In this document: positions 16,499-24,862 of the stretch, piece after piece
Layout of the letters: every line of letters begins with the position of its first letter
Numbering within the stretch: position 1 is the stretch's first letter
Source: Azorhizobium sp943371865
Lineage (GTDB): Bacteria; Pseudomonadota; Alphaproteobacteria; Rhizobiales; Xanthobacteraceae
Assembly: GCF_943371865.1 (NCBI RefSeq)
Contig: NZ_CALRWL010000011.1
Span: forward strand, 1-64,000
Length of the DNA stretch: 64,000 nucleotides
Direction: 5' to 3'
The notes under the pieces: generated by a model
Told to the model about the DNA's origin: nothing
Seen by the model: the letters and a program-made list of their open reading frames with translations, nothing else
Databases searched by the model: none
Translations under genes and position numbers: made by a program

Positions 16499-17257
16499 CT
16501 ACGCCCAGATCGCCACCGGCAAGCCGTGCTTGTCGGTTTCAGGCGGGTCGGGAAACGCCTCGGCGGTGCCTCGGGCAATGCGCAGCGCCGTCCAGGCGCA
16601 GGCGCAGGCATCCACCAGATCATCCAGCCCCACGCGAAGCCTTCGGGCCTGAGCCGGCGTCAGAGACGCAACCGGCATCCCTTGCGCCGCCAATAGCGCG
16701 ATGCGCAGCGCCATCCCCTCCGGGGACGGCGTGGATTTCACCTTCTTCGGCAGAGCCAGAGGCTTGCGGCCGTTCATGGCCCAGAAGCTGACCTCCGGAT
16801 GGCATTCCGCCAGCGGCAATCCTGGCCGTGACCGCAGCAGCGCGTCCGCCTCCAGGATCTTGGGGAAGATGTTGAAGGCCTGCTTGGAAATGGCCCGCGG
16901 CGGTTCCGAGGTGGCGCGGGCAATCCGGCAGGCGGCCTGGTAGCGGGTAGCGTCATCACCATCTGCATCGCCCCCGGCCTCCACCGCCGCCCGCGACGGC
17001 ACCGAGAACACGCTGGATTGCCGCATCCCCAGCAAGGGCCGCACCAGCCGCTCCGGCGCCCGCCCCCGTGGCCCGGCCATCTCGGGCAAGCCGATGGGCA
17101 TGTCGACCGCCGCCTGCAGCCACGCTGTCGGCCCCGCGAACACCGCGGTGAGGTTGCCATACCGCTCCAGCACGAGTCCGGAGCCGCCATCCCAGCGCGC
17201 CCCCACCCAGCCGCCGGGGCACCCGTCCAGGCCGATCACCTCACGCACCAGATCCAT
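16499..17257 (-). CDS. DUF429 domain protein (predicted RNase H-like nuclease)
   Basis: A 252-residue protein beginning VIGLDGCPGGWVGARWDGG, the DUF429 hallmark (an RNase H-like strand carrying the first acidic residue). VDMPIGLPEMAGPRGRAPER and ECHPEVSFWAMNGRKPLALP are further family motifs, and VGLDDLVDACACAWTALRIA supplies late acidic residues. No biochemical role is established for the family. The ATG at 17257 has a GAGGGCGGAG ribosome-binding site; a much longer frame continues upstream but overlaps the opposite-strand gene and is rejected. Confidence 0.85.
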   Translation of the reverse strand: MDLVREVIGLDGCPGGWVGARWDGGSGLVLERYGNLTAVFAGPTAWLQAAVDMPIGLPEMAGPRGRAPERLVRPLLGMRQSSVFSVPSRAAVEAGGDADGDDATRYQAACRIARATSEPPRAISKQAFNIFPKILEADALLRSRPGLPLAECHPEVSFWAMNGRKPLALPKKVKSTPSPEGMALRIALLAAQGMPVASLTPAQARRLRVGLDDLVDACACAWTALRIARGTAEAFPDPPETDKHGLPVAIWA

Positions 17258-17395
17258 GCTCCGCCCTCTTTGCCGCTCTGCGGTAAAACAGTGGCAGCGA
17301 TGTTTTCGGCCCGCTACCTTGGAGTTCGATCTGCGCAGTCGGCCCTGCGGTTTGCAGGACCGGTGCGCCCATGTTTCAGGGGGAGCTGAGCCATC

Positions 17396-18274
17396 ATGAG
17401 CATCCGACCGCGCCGCAGTGTGCTGTACATGCCCGGATCCAATGCCCGCGCGCTGGAAAAGGCCCGGTCCCTGCCGTGCGACGGCCTGATCCTCGACCTG
17501 GAAGATGCCGTAGCGCCCGATGCCAAGATTGAGGCGCGCACGCGCGTGGCGGAGGCGGTGCGGGCCGGTGGCTTCGGACCGCGCGAAGTGGTGATCCGGG
17601 TCAACGGCCTGGATACGGTGTGGGGCCATGACGATCTCACCGCAGCCATCGCTGCCGCCCCTGATGCGATCCTGATTCCCAAGGTCCAGGACCCGGAGCA
17701 GTTGCTCCTGGTGGGGCGCCGGCTGGAGGCGCTGGGCGCCCCCGCCCATATCAAGGTCTGGGCGATGATCGAGACGCCGCTGGCGATCCTCGACATCAAG
17801 GCGGTGGCCCAAGCCGCCCGCGATCCCCTCACCCGGCTCGCGGTGTTCGTTCTGGGCACCAATGATCTGGCCAAGGAGACCCGCGCGGCCCTTGTTCCCG
17901 GCCGGGCGCCCATGATGGGCTGGCTGATGACCGTCCTCGCCGCCGGCCACGCCTTCGGCATCGACGTGCTGGATGGGGTGTGGAACCAGTTTCAGGACCA
18001 GGACGGCTTCCAGGCCGAATGTGCCCAAGGCGTGGACATGGGGATGGACGGCAAGACCCTGATCCATCCCAGCCAGATCGAGCCGTGCAACACCGCCTTC
18101 AGCCCGCCGGAAGCGGAGGTGACCCGCGCCCGCGCCATCATCTCGCTGTTCGACCAGCCGGAGAACGCCGGCAAGGGCGTCCTACAGCTGGACGGACGCA
18201 TGGTGGAACGCATGCATGCGGATATGGCCCGGCGCACGGTCGCTTTGGCCGATGCCATTGCCGGGAGAGCCTGA
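17396..18274 (+). CDS. CitE-like protein, probable (3S)-malyl-CoA thioesterase
   Basis: The 292-residue HpcH/HpaI-CitE family protein has RRSVLYMPGSNARALEKARS, LILDLEDAV (metal-binding Glu/Asp), KVWAMIETPLAILDI and GMDGKTLIHPSQIEPCNTAF. LGTNDLAKETR together with GVWNQFQDQDGFQAEC matches the Mcl2-type malyl-CoA thioesterase of the ethylmalonyl-CoA pathway more closely than citrate lyase. That enzyme hydrolyses (3S)-malyl-CoA to malate and CoA. mch, another gene of the same pathway, lies 2 kb downstream on the same strand. A malyl-CoA/beta-methylmalyl-CoA lyase role cannot be excluded. The next gene starts three bases after its stop. Confidence 0.75.
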   Translation: MSIRPRRSVLYMPGSNARALEKARSLPCDGLILDLEDAVAPDAKIEARTRVAEAVRAGGFGPREVVIRVNGLDTVWGHDDLTAAIAAAPDAILIPKVQDPEQLLLVGRRLEALGAPAHIKVWAMIETPLAILDIKAVAQAARDPLTRLAVFVLGTNDLAKETRAALVPGRAPMMGWLMTVLAAGHAFGIDVLDGVWNQFQDQDGFQAECAQGVDMGMDGKTLIHPSQIEPCNTAFSPPEAEVTRARAIISLFDQPENAGKGVLQLDGRMVERMHADMARRTVALADAIAGRA

Positions 18275-18277
18275 CGC

Positions 18278-19231
18278 ATGGCCCTCTCCATCGTGATGCT
18301 GGCCTATCCGCAGATGACCCAGCTCGATCTCACGGCCCCGTTCGAAGTCTTCGCCCGCCTGCCGGGCGCCAAGGTGGATCTGGTGTGGAAGACGCCGGGG
18401 CCGATCACCGATTCGTCCGGCCTGCGACTGCTGCCCAGCGCCACCTTCGCCGACGTCTCGGTCTGCGACGTGCTGTTCGTGCCCGGCGGGCCGGGCCAGC
18501 TGGCGCTGATGGAGGACGCGGAGACCCTGGCCTTTCTGAAGGACATGGCCAGCCGGGCGCAATATGTGACCTCCGTGTGCACCGGCTCGCTGGTGCTGGC
18601 GGCGGCCGGTCTGCTCACCGGTTATCGCGCCACATGCCACTGGCTCTCCCTGGAGCAACTGGCGCTGTTCGGTGTGGAGCCGGTGCCCGAGCGCGTGGTG
18701 GTGGATCGCAACCGCATCACCGGGGCGGGCGTCACGTCGGGCATCGACTTCGCCTTGCAGATGGCGGAGATCATCGCCGGCGGTGACGAGGCCCGCAGGA
18801 TCGGCCTCAGCATCGAATATGACCCGGCGCCGCCGTTCGAGCCGTTGAGAGACACGGATCCGGCGCTGGTGGCTGCCGTCCGCGAGCGCACTGCGGCCTT
18901 TCAGCAGCGCCGCGCCGAAGTGGCCCGTGACGTGGCGGCCCAGATGGGCATTGTCGCCTGGCGCGCACGCCCGTCCGCACCTCTGCGCCAGGGGCAACCC
19001 GATCCGACGTCCCCAGAAGGGCCTCAAATGAAACTCTACCGCTATCTCACCGGGCCAGACGATGCGGCGTTCTGCAAGCGCGTCTCGGCGGCCCTCAACA
19101 AGGGCTGGCAGCTTCACGGCGCCCCGACCCTGACCTTCGATCCCGTGAAGGGCCGGGTGATCTGCGGCCAGGCGATCGTCAAGGATGCCGCCGGAGACTG
19201 GTCGGACGACGTGGTGCTCTCGGACCATTAG
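18278..19231 (+). CDS. DJ-1/PfpI-family protein fused to DUF1737 (isonitrile hydratase-like)
   Basis: Residues 1-195 form a GATase-1-like DJ-1/PfpI domain with FVPGGPG and the nucleophile elbow SVCTGSLVLAAAGLLTG; the cysteine is residue 101, the position of the catalytic cysteine of Pseudomonas isonitrile hydratase InhA. After a linker (about 196-250), residues 251-317 (KLYRYLTGPDDAAFCKRVSA, then KGWQLHGAPTLTFD) match DUF1737, which is usually a separate small protein. An internal ATG at 19028 could still allow independent expression of the DUF1737 part, but no good ribosome-binding site precedes it. Substrate unknown. Confidence 0.8.
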   Translation: MALSIVMLAYPQMTQLDLTAPFEVFARLPGAKVDLVWKTPGPITDSSGLRLLPSATFADVSVCDVLFVPGGPGQLALMEDAETLAFLKDMASRAQYVTSVCTGSLVLAAAGLLTGYRATCHWLSLEQLALFGVEPVPERVVVDRNRITGAGVTSGIDFALQMAEIIAGGDEARRIGLSIEYDPAPPFEPLRDTDPALVAAVRERTAAFQQRRAEVARDVAAQMGIVAWRARPSAPLRQGQPDPTSPEGPQMKLYRYLTGPDDAAFCKRVSAALNKGWQLHGAPTLTFDPVKGRVICGQAIVKDAAGDWSDDVVLSDH

Positions 19232-19272
19232 CGGAGCGCCCGGTCCACTGGCCCGGCCGGACCAAGGCCCCC

Positions 19273-19307
19273 ATGCCGTTCGGATGGCCGCACCATCCGA
19301 ACGGCAT
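19273..19307. terminator. perfect 15-bp hairpin between convergent genes
   Basis: ATGCCGTTCGGATGG (19273-19287) pairs perfectly with 19293-19307 around a five-base loop. It lies between the DJ-1 gene stop (19231) and the CDF gene stop (19313). It has no T-run, so a bidirectional terminator or mRNA-end stabiliser is the likely role. Confidence 0.6.
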
Positions 19308-19312
19308 GTGCC

Positions 19313-20239
19313 TTAAGCGGCCGGCTGCGGCAGGGCGGCCGCGTCTTCGGAGCCCGGCATCAGGACGATGGACACGTCCACCTCGTCCCCCGCATCGGCA
19401 AATTCGCGGATGACGGCGGCGCTGATGCCGGCCGCGGCGACGCGGGCCTGGGCCACGGTCCATTGCGAATCAAAGCCGAGGTGCAGGTCCACCATCATCT
19501 TGCCGCCGTGCTGTCGGGTGCGAATGTCGCCCAGTTCCTCAAAATCATCGAAATGGCTGGCCAGCGCCCGCAGGATGCGCATCTGGCCGGCCTCGCCGAT
19601 GGCCTGGTCCAGCAGCGAGCCGATGGAGTTGGTCATCATCTCGAAGATGTTGAACACCATCAGGCCGATGACCAGGAAGGACGCCAGCGGATCCAGATAG
19701 GACACCCAATGGATGTGCTCGAAGGACGAGGTGATGATGGTCACCACGAACACCGACCCGCTGGAGACCGCGGAAATGAAGTGCACCCGCGCTTGCGCGG
19801 CGACCACCGGGGAGTGCGTCTGCTCGGAGACGCGCTTCGCCCGGCGGTTGAGGAAGACATTCCCGACCACCGCCACCGCCGTCACCGCCAGGCCAAGGCC
19901 GGCGCCGCTGACCGGCTCGGGATGGAGCAGCCCCTCGATGGCCCGCATGCCGGCGACGATCACCAGCACCACCTGCAGGACGGCGATCATCAGTTCCGCC
20001 AGATTTTCCAACTTGCCGAGGCCGTAGGCATATTTGCCGCGCTCGCGCCCATGAGCGATGCGCAAGACCAGCCAGCAGGTGGTGAGCGAGGTCAGGTCGA
20101 ACGAGGTGGCCAGGAGATCGGTCAACACCGCGGCCGAATTGGTCATGGTGGCGGCAAGAATATAAAACGGGAACAGGCAGGCAACGAACACCATCGCCTG
20201 AAACGACAATTTTTGACTGGCAGACCCCGACACGCGCAC
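19313..20239 (-). CDS. cation diffusion facilitator (CDF) family transporter
   Basis: A 308-residue protein with about five to six transmembrane helices, including SAAVLTDLLATSFDLTSLTT (the metal-site helix with spaced aspartates) and SYLDPLASFLVIGLMVFNIF, whose Asp corresponds to the fifth-helix metal ligand. The soluble C-terminal domain contains DIRTRQHGGKMMVDLHLGFD, characteristic of CDF cytoplasmic dimerisation domains. CDF proteins export Zn, Fe, Mn, Co or Ni by proton antiport; the metal cannot be assigned. It is divergent from mch, with a 145-bp shared promoter region. Confidence 0.82.
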   Translation of the reverse strand: MRVSGSASQKLSFQAMVFVACLFPFYILAATMTNSAAVLTDLLATSFDLTSLTTCWLVLRIAHGRERGKYAYGLGKLENLAELMIAVLQVVLVIVAGMRAIEGLLHPEPVSGAGLGLAVTAVAVVGNVFLNRRAKRVSEQTHSPVVAAQARVHFISAVSSGSVFVVTIITSSFEHIHWVSYLDPLASFLVIGLMVFNIFEMMTNSIGSLLDQAIGEAGQMRILRALASHFDDFEELGDIRTRQHGGKMMVDLHLGFDSQWTVAQARVAAAGISAAVIREFADAGDEVDVSIVLMPGSEDAAALPQPAA

Positions 20240-20384
20240 GCTCCTCCTGCATTCTCTGGCAAAAGGACCGTGGCGCGCGGGTCAGGTCAAGCGCCCCGTG
20301 CGGGATGAGGACGGCGGGTGGCGCTTTTCCTCTGTTGCGCCGCACCTGAAGGCTCTGCAAACATGGCGGAACAGGGGGATCGGC

Positions 20385-21434
20385 ATGACCAAGACCAACA
20401 CCGGCAATTTTTTCGAGGACTTCGCTCTGGGCCAGGTGATCCGGCACGCCACGCCGCGCACCCTTACCACCGGCGACGTGGCGCTCTATAGCGCCCTCTA
20501 CGGCACCCGCTTTGCCGTGCAGTCCGCCGACACCTTCGCCGAGGCCATTGGCTATCCCCGCGCCCCGGTGGACGATTTGCTGGTGTTCCATGTGGTGTTC
20601 GGCAAGACGGTGCCGGACATCTCGCTGAATGCGGTCGCCAATCTCGGTTATGCGGGGGGGCGGTTCCTGGCGCCGGTGTATCCGGGCGATACCCTGACCG
20701 CGGTGTCCGAGGTGATTGGCCTGCGGGAAAATTCCAACGGCCAGAGCGGCGTCGTCTATGTGCGCTCCACCGGTTTCAATCAGGACGGCACCGAGGTGGT
20801 GGACTATGTGCGCTGGGTGATGGTGCGCAAGCGCGACCCCAACGCCGTGGTGGCGGAGACCCACATTCCGACCCTGCCCGCCGCCTTGGCGGCCGATGCG
20901 CTGGGCGACGCGGTGCCGCCGCTGGATGGGGACGCCTGGCGCTTCGACCTGTCCGGAAGCCCCTATCGCTTCGCGGACTATGAGGTGGGCGAGCGCATCG
21001 ACCATGTGGACGGAACCACCGTCGAAGAGGCGGAGCATATGACCGCCACCCGTCTCTATCAGAACACGGCCAAGGTGCATTTCAACCAATATACCGAAGG
21101 CCAGGGCCGCTTCGGACGTCGCCTGATCTATGGTGGGCACGTCATCTCCATCGCCCGCGCTCTGTCCTTCAACGGCCTGTCCAATGCCTTCCATGTGGCC
21201 GGCATCAACGGCGGGCGCCATGTGGCCCCCTTGTTTGCCGGCCAGACGGTGTTCGCCTGGAGCGAGATCCTCGACGTCCAGGAGATTTCCGGACGCGACG
21301 ATGTGGGCGCCCTGCGCCTGCGCACCATTGCCACCAAGGACCAGCCCTGCGCCGAATTGCCCCTGAAGACCGGCGATGAGTATGACCCCGGCGTGATCCT
21401 GGATCTGGACTATTGGGTGCTGATTCCGCGCTGA
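20385..21434 (+). CDS. mch: mesaconyl-CoA hydratase (beta-methylmalyl-CoA dehydratase)
   Basis: A 349-residue double-hotdog MaoC-type enzyme. The sequence is very close to Mch of Rhodobacter-type ethylmalonyl-CoA pathways: NFFEDFALGQVIRHATPRTL, APVDDLLVFHVVFGKTVPDI, VYVRSTGFNQDGTEVVDYVR and MTATRLYQNTAKVHFNQYTE. It interconverts mesaconyl-C1-CoA and beta-methylmalyl-CoA in acetyl-CoA assimilation. The start at 20385 follows an AGGGGGA ribosome-binding site; the upstream in-frame ATG lies in the promoter region. Genes for crotonyl-CoA carboxylase/reductase and other pathway steps are not in the window. Confidence 0.92.
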   Translation: MTKTNTGNFFEDFALGQVIRHATPRTLTTGDVALYSALYGTRFAVQSADTFAEAIGYPRAPVDDLLVFHVVFGKTVPDISLNAVANLGYAGGRFLAPVYPGDTLTAVSEVIGLRENSNGQSGVVYVRSTGFNQDGTEVVDYVRWVMVRKRDPNAVVAETHIPTLPAALAADALGDAVPPLDGDAWRFDLSGSPYRFADYEVGERIDHVDGTTVEEAEHMTATRLYQNTAKVHFNQYTEGQGRFGRRLIYGGHVISIARALSFNGLSNAFHVAGINGGRHVAPLFAGQTVFAWSEILDVQEISGRDDVGALRLRTIATKDQPCAELPLKTGDEYDPGVILDLDYWVLIPR

Positions 21435-21938
21435 TCCCGCGCCCGCCGTTCAATCCGGCGATGTGCCGCTGAGGCCTGAAAGACCTGCGCCAGACGTGAA
21501 TCCCCGAACCGGCCCCGCCTGATCGACGGGCCGGGCAGGTCTGGCGCGCGCATGCGCTTCCTGCATGCCGTCCAAGCCGCAAGGGGACCTGCGCCGCCCG
21601 GTGGCATCGGCTGACCTTGCGCCAGGGGCCACACATACCCCAACGTTAACCCATTGATACCGTTACGTATTCCCCTGCGTGAGGACTTGCGCGGCGCGCC
21701 GATGCCTGCTCATCTGGGGCTCGTTGTATTTTGCATCTGGCATACCAAACGCAAATTTACCTCTCAGGAGACCCTCACGGGAGCCCTGCACGGCCCGAAC
21801 GCCACGGGCCCGTACGACACGCAGCAACCGCAGTCCCACGTCACGTCGAAGACCACTTCCCAAACCCCTCTTCGAAGGCGGACGGGTTCTCAAGGCCACC
21901 CAAGATGGCCGCCTTCATGGAAACGCACGAGGTTAGAC
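21435..21938 (+). other. 504-bp intergenic region upstream of the OxlT-like gene
   Basis: No supported gene. An AT-richer segment around 21640-21670 and 21725-21770 may hold the transporter promoter. A short dyad TGGCATACCA at about 21748-21757 is of the TGG-N4-CCA kind bound by some GntR-type regulators, but this is only suggestive. In-frame codons extend upstream of the transporter start through this region but show no protein similarity I recognise. Confidence 0.35.
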
Positions 21939-23249
21939 ATGCAACAAGCCGCTTCCCTGGCCAGCAATAGGCAGCGCTGGGTCCAATTGACCTGTGGTGT
22001 CGTCTGTATGGCGATGATCGCGAACCTCCAGTATGGCTGGACGCTGTTCGTGGATCCCATCGAGGCCAAGCACCAGTGGGGCCGCGCGGCCATCCAGCTG
22101 GCCTTCACCCTGTTCGTGCTCACCGAAACATGGCTTGTGCCGGTCGAGGCCTGGTTCGTGGACCGCTACGGCCCGCGCGTGGTGCTGATGTTCGGCGCCG
22201 TCATGATCGCCGCAGCCTGGTCGCTCAATTCCATCGCCACATCCCTGCCGATGCTCTATGCCGCTGCCGTGGTCGCCGGCATCGGTGCGGGTGCGGTCTA
22301 CGGCACCTGCGTCGGCAATGCGCTGAAGTGGTTCCCGCACAACCGCGGCCTGGCCGCCGGTATCACCGCCGCTGGATTCGGCGCCGGCGCGGCCGTCACC
22401 GTGGTGCCGATCGCCCATATGATCGCGTCCCAGGGCTACGAAGCCGCGTTTCTCACCTTCGGCATCGGCCAGGGCGTCATCGTCTTCGTGCTCTCCTTCC
22501 TGGTCCGCAAGCCGCCGGGCGACATGCCGGCCCCCAAGAAGCTGTCCAGCCTGCCACAGAGCAAGATCAACTATCCGCCCCGCGCCACGCTCTCCAAGCC
22601 GGTGTTCTGGCTGCTGTATGCCATGTTCGTCATGGTAGCCTCCGGCGGCTTGATGGCCGCCGCGCAGATCGGCCCCATCGCCCACGACTTCAAGGTGGCC
22701 GACGTTCCGGTCAGCCTGCTGGGCGTGCAGATGGCGGCGCTGACCTTCGCCATCTCCCTGGACCGGATCTTCGACGGCTGCGGCCGCCCGCTGTTCGGCT
22801 GGGTCTCGGACACTATCGGCCGCGAGAACACCATGTTCATCGCCTTCACGGTTGCCGCTGGCTCGCTGCTGATGCTGGTCTACCAGGGTCAGAACCCAAT
22901 CGTGTTCGTGCTGTTCACGGCCTTGTTCTTCGGGGTGTTCGGCGAGATTTACTCCCTGTTCCCCGCCACCTGCGGTGATACCTTCGGCTCCAAGTTCGCC
23001 GCCACCAACGCGGGCATGCTCTACACCGCCAAGGGCACCGCTGCGCTGCTGGTGCCGGCGGCGAGCGTCGTCGCGGTCCACTTCGGTTGGTCCGCCGTGT
23101 TCGCCATCGCCATGTGCCTCAACCTGACCGCGGCGTTCCTCGCCATATTCGTGCTGAAGCCCATGCGGGCCCGCTTCATCGCCCGGGCGGCAGAAGAAGC
23201 GGCCACCACCTCGGCGCCGGTCTGGACTGGCAGCCAAGCCACCCACTAA
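21939..23249 (+). CDS. MFS transporter, oxalate/formate antiporter (OxlT) type
   Basis: The 436-residue carrier has twelve predicted transmembrane segments. MANLQYGWTLFVDP-like entry (residues about 25-40), WFVDRYGPRVVLMFGAVMIA, GIGAGAVYGTCVGNALKWFP and the second-half repeat RIFDGCGRPLFGWVSDTIGR are hallmarks of the oxalate:formate antiporter family. The family exchanges oxalate for formate or carries related carboxylates. GAGG precedes the ATG at 21939 by seven bases. An oxalate decarboxylase gene lies 22.6 kb away, which would make the matching formate, but the two are not in one operon, so the substrate remains likely rather than shown. Confidence 0.82.
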   Translation: MQQAASLASNRQRWVQLTCGVVCMAMIANLQYGWTLFVDPIEAKHQWGRAAIQLAFTLFVLTETWLVPVEAWFVDRYGPRVVLMFGAVMIAAAWSLNSIATSLPMLYAAAVVAGIGAGAVYGTCVGNALKWFPHNRGLAAGITAAGFGAGAAVTVVPIAHMIASQGYEAAFLTFGIGQGVIVFVLSFLVRKPPGDMPAPKKLSSLPQSKINYPPRATLSKPVFWLLYAMFVMVASGGLMAAAQIGPIAHDFKVADVPVSLLGVQMAALTFAISLDRIFDGCGRPLFGWVSDTIGRENTMFIAFTVAAGSLLMLVYQGQNPIVFVLFTALFFGVFGEIYSLFPATCGDTFGSKFAATNAGMLYTAKGTAALLVPAASVVAVHFGWSAVFAIAMCLNLTAAFLAIFVLKPMRARFIARAAEEAATTSAPVWTGSQATH

Positions 23250-23261
23250 GGCGTGCGGGAC

Positions 23262-23288
23262 GAGGCACCGCTTCGATCGAAGCGCCTC
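23262..23288. terminator. hairpin after the OxlT-like gene
   Basis: Outer stem GAGGC/GCCTC encloses the palindrome GCTTCGATCGAAGC, together a strong hairpin 13 bases after the transporter stop. There is no clear T-run. The next gene is convergent. Confidence 0.5.
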
Positions 23289-23384
23289 AAATAACAAGAG
23301 ACCGTGCCCGACACTCCATCGGATACGGTCCCTTTGTGTCAGGCATCCCCGTCATCAAGACGCCGAATGTCGGTCGCCATCGAA

Positions 23385-24455
23385 TCACCGCTGTACCGAT
23401 TGCTCGGCCGCCGCAGCCCCACGGACCCGCAGGGGCGACGGCACCGGGAATGGCACCGTCGTGGGGGCGGCAGAGGGGGCTGCCTTGGACGCCGCAGCGG
23501 CAGGAACCGCCGGCGCCAGGGAATAGCGCGAGAAGAAGGCCCAGGATTCCGCGCCCGCATCAATGTCGCGATTGCGCAAGCCGAGGAACGGCGTCGCCAG
23601 CTCTGCGGTGGTCTTCACCCGTGCGGGCGACTGATGGCCCCCGCGCTCGATCCGGTAGAGCGCCACTTCACCCACGCCCTCGCACCGCGACCAGCGGCGA
23701 ACCGAAACCGTCGTGCCGTCGAAACGATCCAGGTCCGGCAATTGCTGCACCGTTGCCTCGCCGCAGCCATCCAAGGCGGCGAACAATTCGGCACTGTCAG
23801 GCGCGGACAGGGTTGCGCCCATGGGGGTCCAGAACCCGTCCCAGGCAATGACCGCATCGGCGGTGCCGTGAATGAACATGATCGGGACTGGGCGGCTGGG
23901 GCGGCACTGCTCGCGGTAATTGGCCGGCGCCGTGGCCATGATGACCGAATAGGCCGCATAGAGCTCCGCATGTTCGCAGGCCATGCGCTCCACCATGAAG
24001 CCGCCGTTGGAAATGCCCATGAGATAGATGCGATTGGGATCGGCGATCCCCTCGGCCACCAGGTCCCGGGTCAGAGCAAGCAGGAAGGCCACGTCATCGC
24101 CCGGCGTCAGCACCGCCTTGAGGCGCATGGCTGCGGGGCGGCCGTCGTTCCATACCCGGCCGATACCCTGGGGATAGACGGTGGTGAAGCGCATCTTGGC
24201 GGCGGTCTCTTCGAGCCCCAGATAACCGCGAAAGCCCTCGGAGCTTTCCCCGGCACCATGCAGCGCGATCACCACCGGCTGTGGGCCGACCGCCCCGTCA
24301 GGCTGGGATAGAAGGTAAGTGCGCTGCTCGCGCCCCACGGTAAGGCTGCGCTCGCTCGCATCCTGAGCCATGGCCGGCGTGCCAAAGAGGCCGGCGATGG
24401 CCAAAGCCCACACGACAAGGCCCATCCGACGGCGGCCGGCGTCCACACAACCCAT
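23385..24455 (-). CDS. exported PHB-depolymerase/LpqC-like esterase
   Basis: A 356-residue secreted alpha/beta hydrolase. The signal peptide lies within residues 1-31 (VVWALAIAGLFGTPAMAQ). The oxyanion region is PVVIALHGAGESSEGF, the nucleophile elbow is MGISNGGFM (GxSxG), the acid lies in FIHGTADAVIAWDG and the histidine in RGGHQSPA. This matches the LpqC/poly(3-hydroxybutyrate) depolymerase-like family, which also includes feruloyl and acetylxylan esterases; the substrate is unknown. The last 50 residues are Ala/Pro-rich and probably disordered. ATG 24455 has GGGGA upstream; ATG 24425 would give a shorter signal peptide. Confidence 0.8.
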   Translation of the reverse strand: MGCVDAGRRRMGLVVWALAIAGLFGTPAMAQDASERSLTVGREQRTYLLSQPDGAVGPQPVVIALHGAGESSEGFRGYLGLEETAAKMRFTTVYPQGIGRVWNDGRPAAMRLKAVLTPGDDVAFLLALTRDLVAEGIADPNRIYLMGISNGGFMVERMACEHAELYAAYSVIMATAPANYREQCRPSRPVPIMFIHGTADAVIAWDGFWTPMGATLSAPDSAELFAALDGCGEATVQQLPDLDRFDGTTVSVRRWSRCEGVGEVALYRIERGGHQSPARVKTTAELATPFLGLRNRDIDAGAESWAFFSRYSLAPAVPAAAASKAAPSAAPTTVPFPVPSPLRVRGAAAAEQSVQR

Positions 24456-24791
24456 GATGATCTGTCCCCGGCGACCCGGCACGCTCGGGCCCACCCCGAA
24501 AATCGAATCGCCAACCGTACCGCCCGCCCGATGGCTATCATTTCTGTCGGCACAGAGAGCCCACGTAAAGCGGCAGACACGAGCGAGGGCGGCGACGCCC
24601 TCGCCCTCGATGCACGCGCGGGAACTTGCGGCTGCGGCGCGCCGCACATGGCCGAAAGCGCGCGGGAGGCGAAAAACCATCAAGACTTCAAGTCTTTCCG
24701 AAAAACCAATCGCATCCGGCGTTTCTGTGATGGAATTGGGGCGGAAACGGTGTTGCAGCAAGGCCACACAGTGGCGGCGCAACGGCTAAAT

Positions 24792-24805
24792 TTGATCTAA
24801 CTCAA
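24792..24805 (+). promoter_or_regulatory. FNR/FixK-like box upstream of ompW
   Basis: TTGAT-CTAA-CTCAA matches the FNR/FixK consensus TTGAT-N4-ATCAA at nine of ten positions. It lies 58 bases before the ompW ATG, a plausible class II activator position for a promoter with a short leader. ompW is FNR-regulated in enterobacteria. Confidence 0.6.
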
Positions 24806-24862
24806 ATATTCAGGTGCGCTCCAGGTCCACCCATTGGCCACGATTTGAGCTGGAGATGGGGC

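Noticed and set aside
17258..18067. Upstream extension of the DUF429 gene to 522 codons
   Set aside because: It lies antisense to the CitE-like gene, whereas the ATG at 17257 has a strong ribosome-binding site and a family-typical N-terminus.
21654..21938. 95-codon N-terminal extension of the OxlT-like carrier
   Set aside because: It adds a low-complexity non-membrane stretch not found in the family; ATG 21939 has GAGG upstream.
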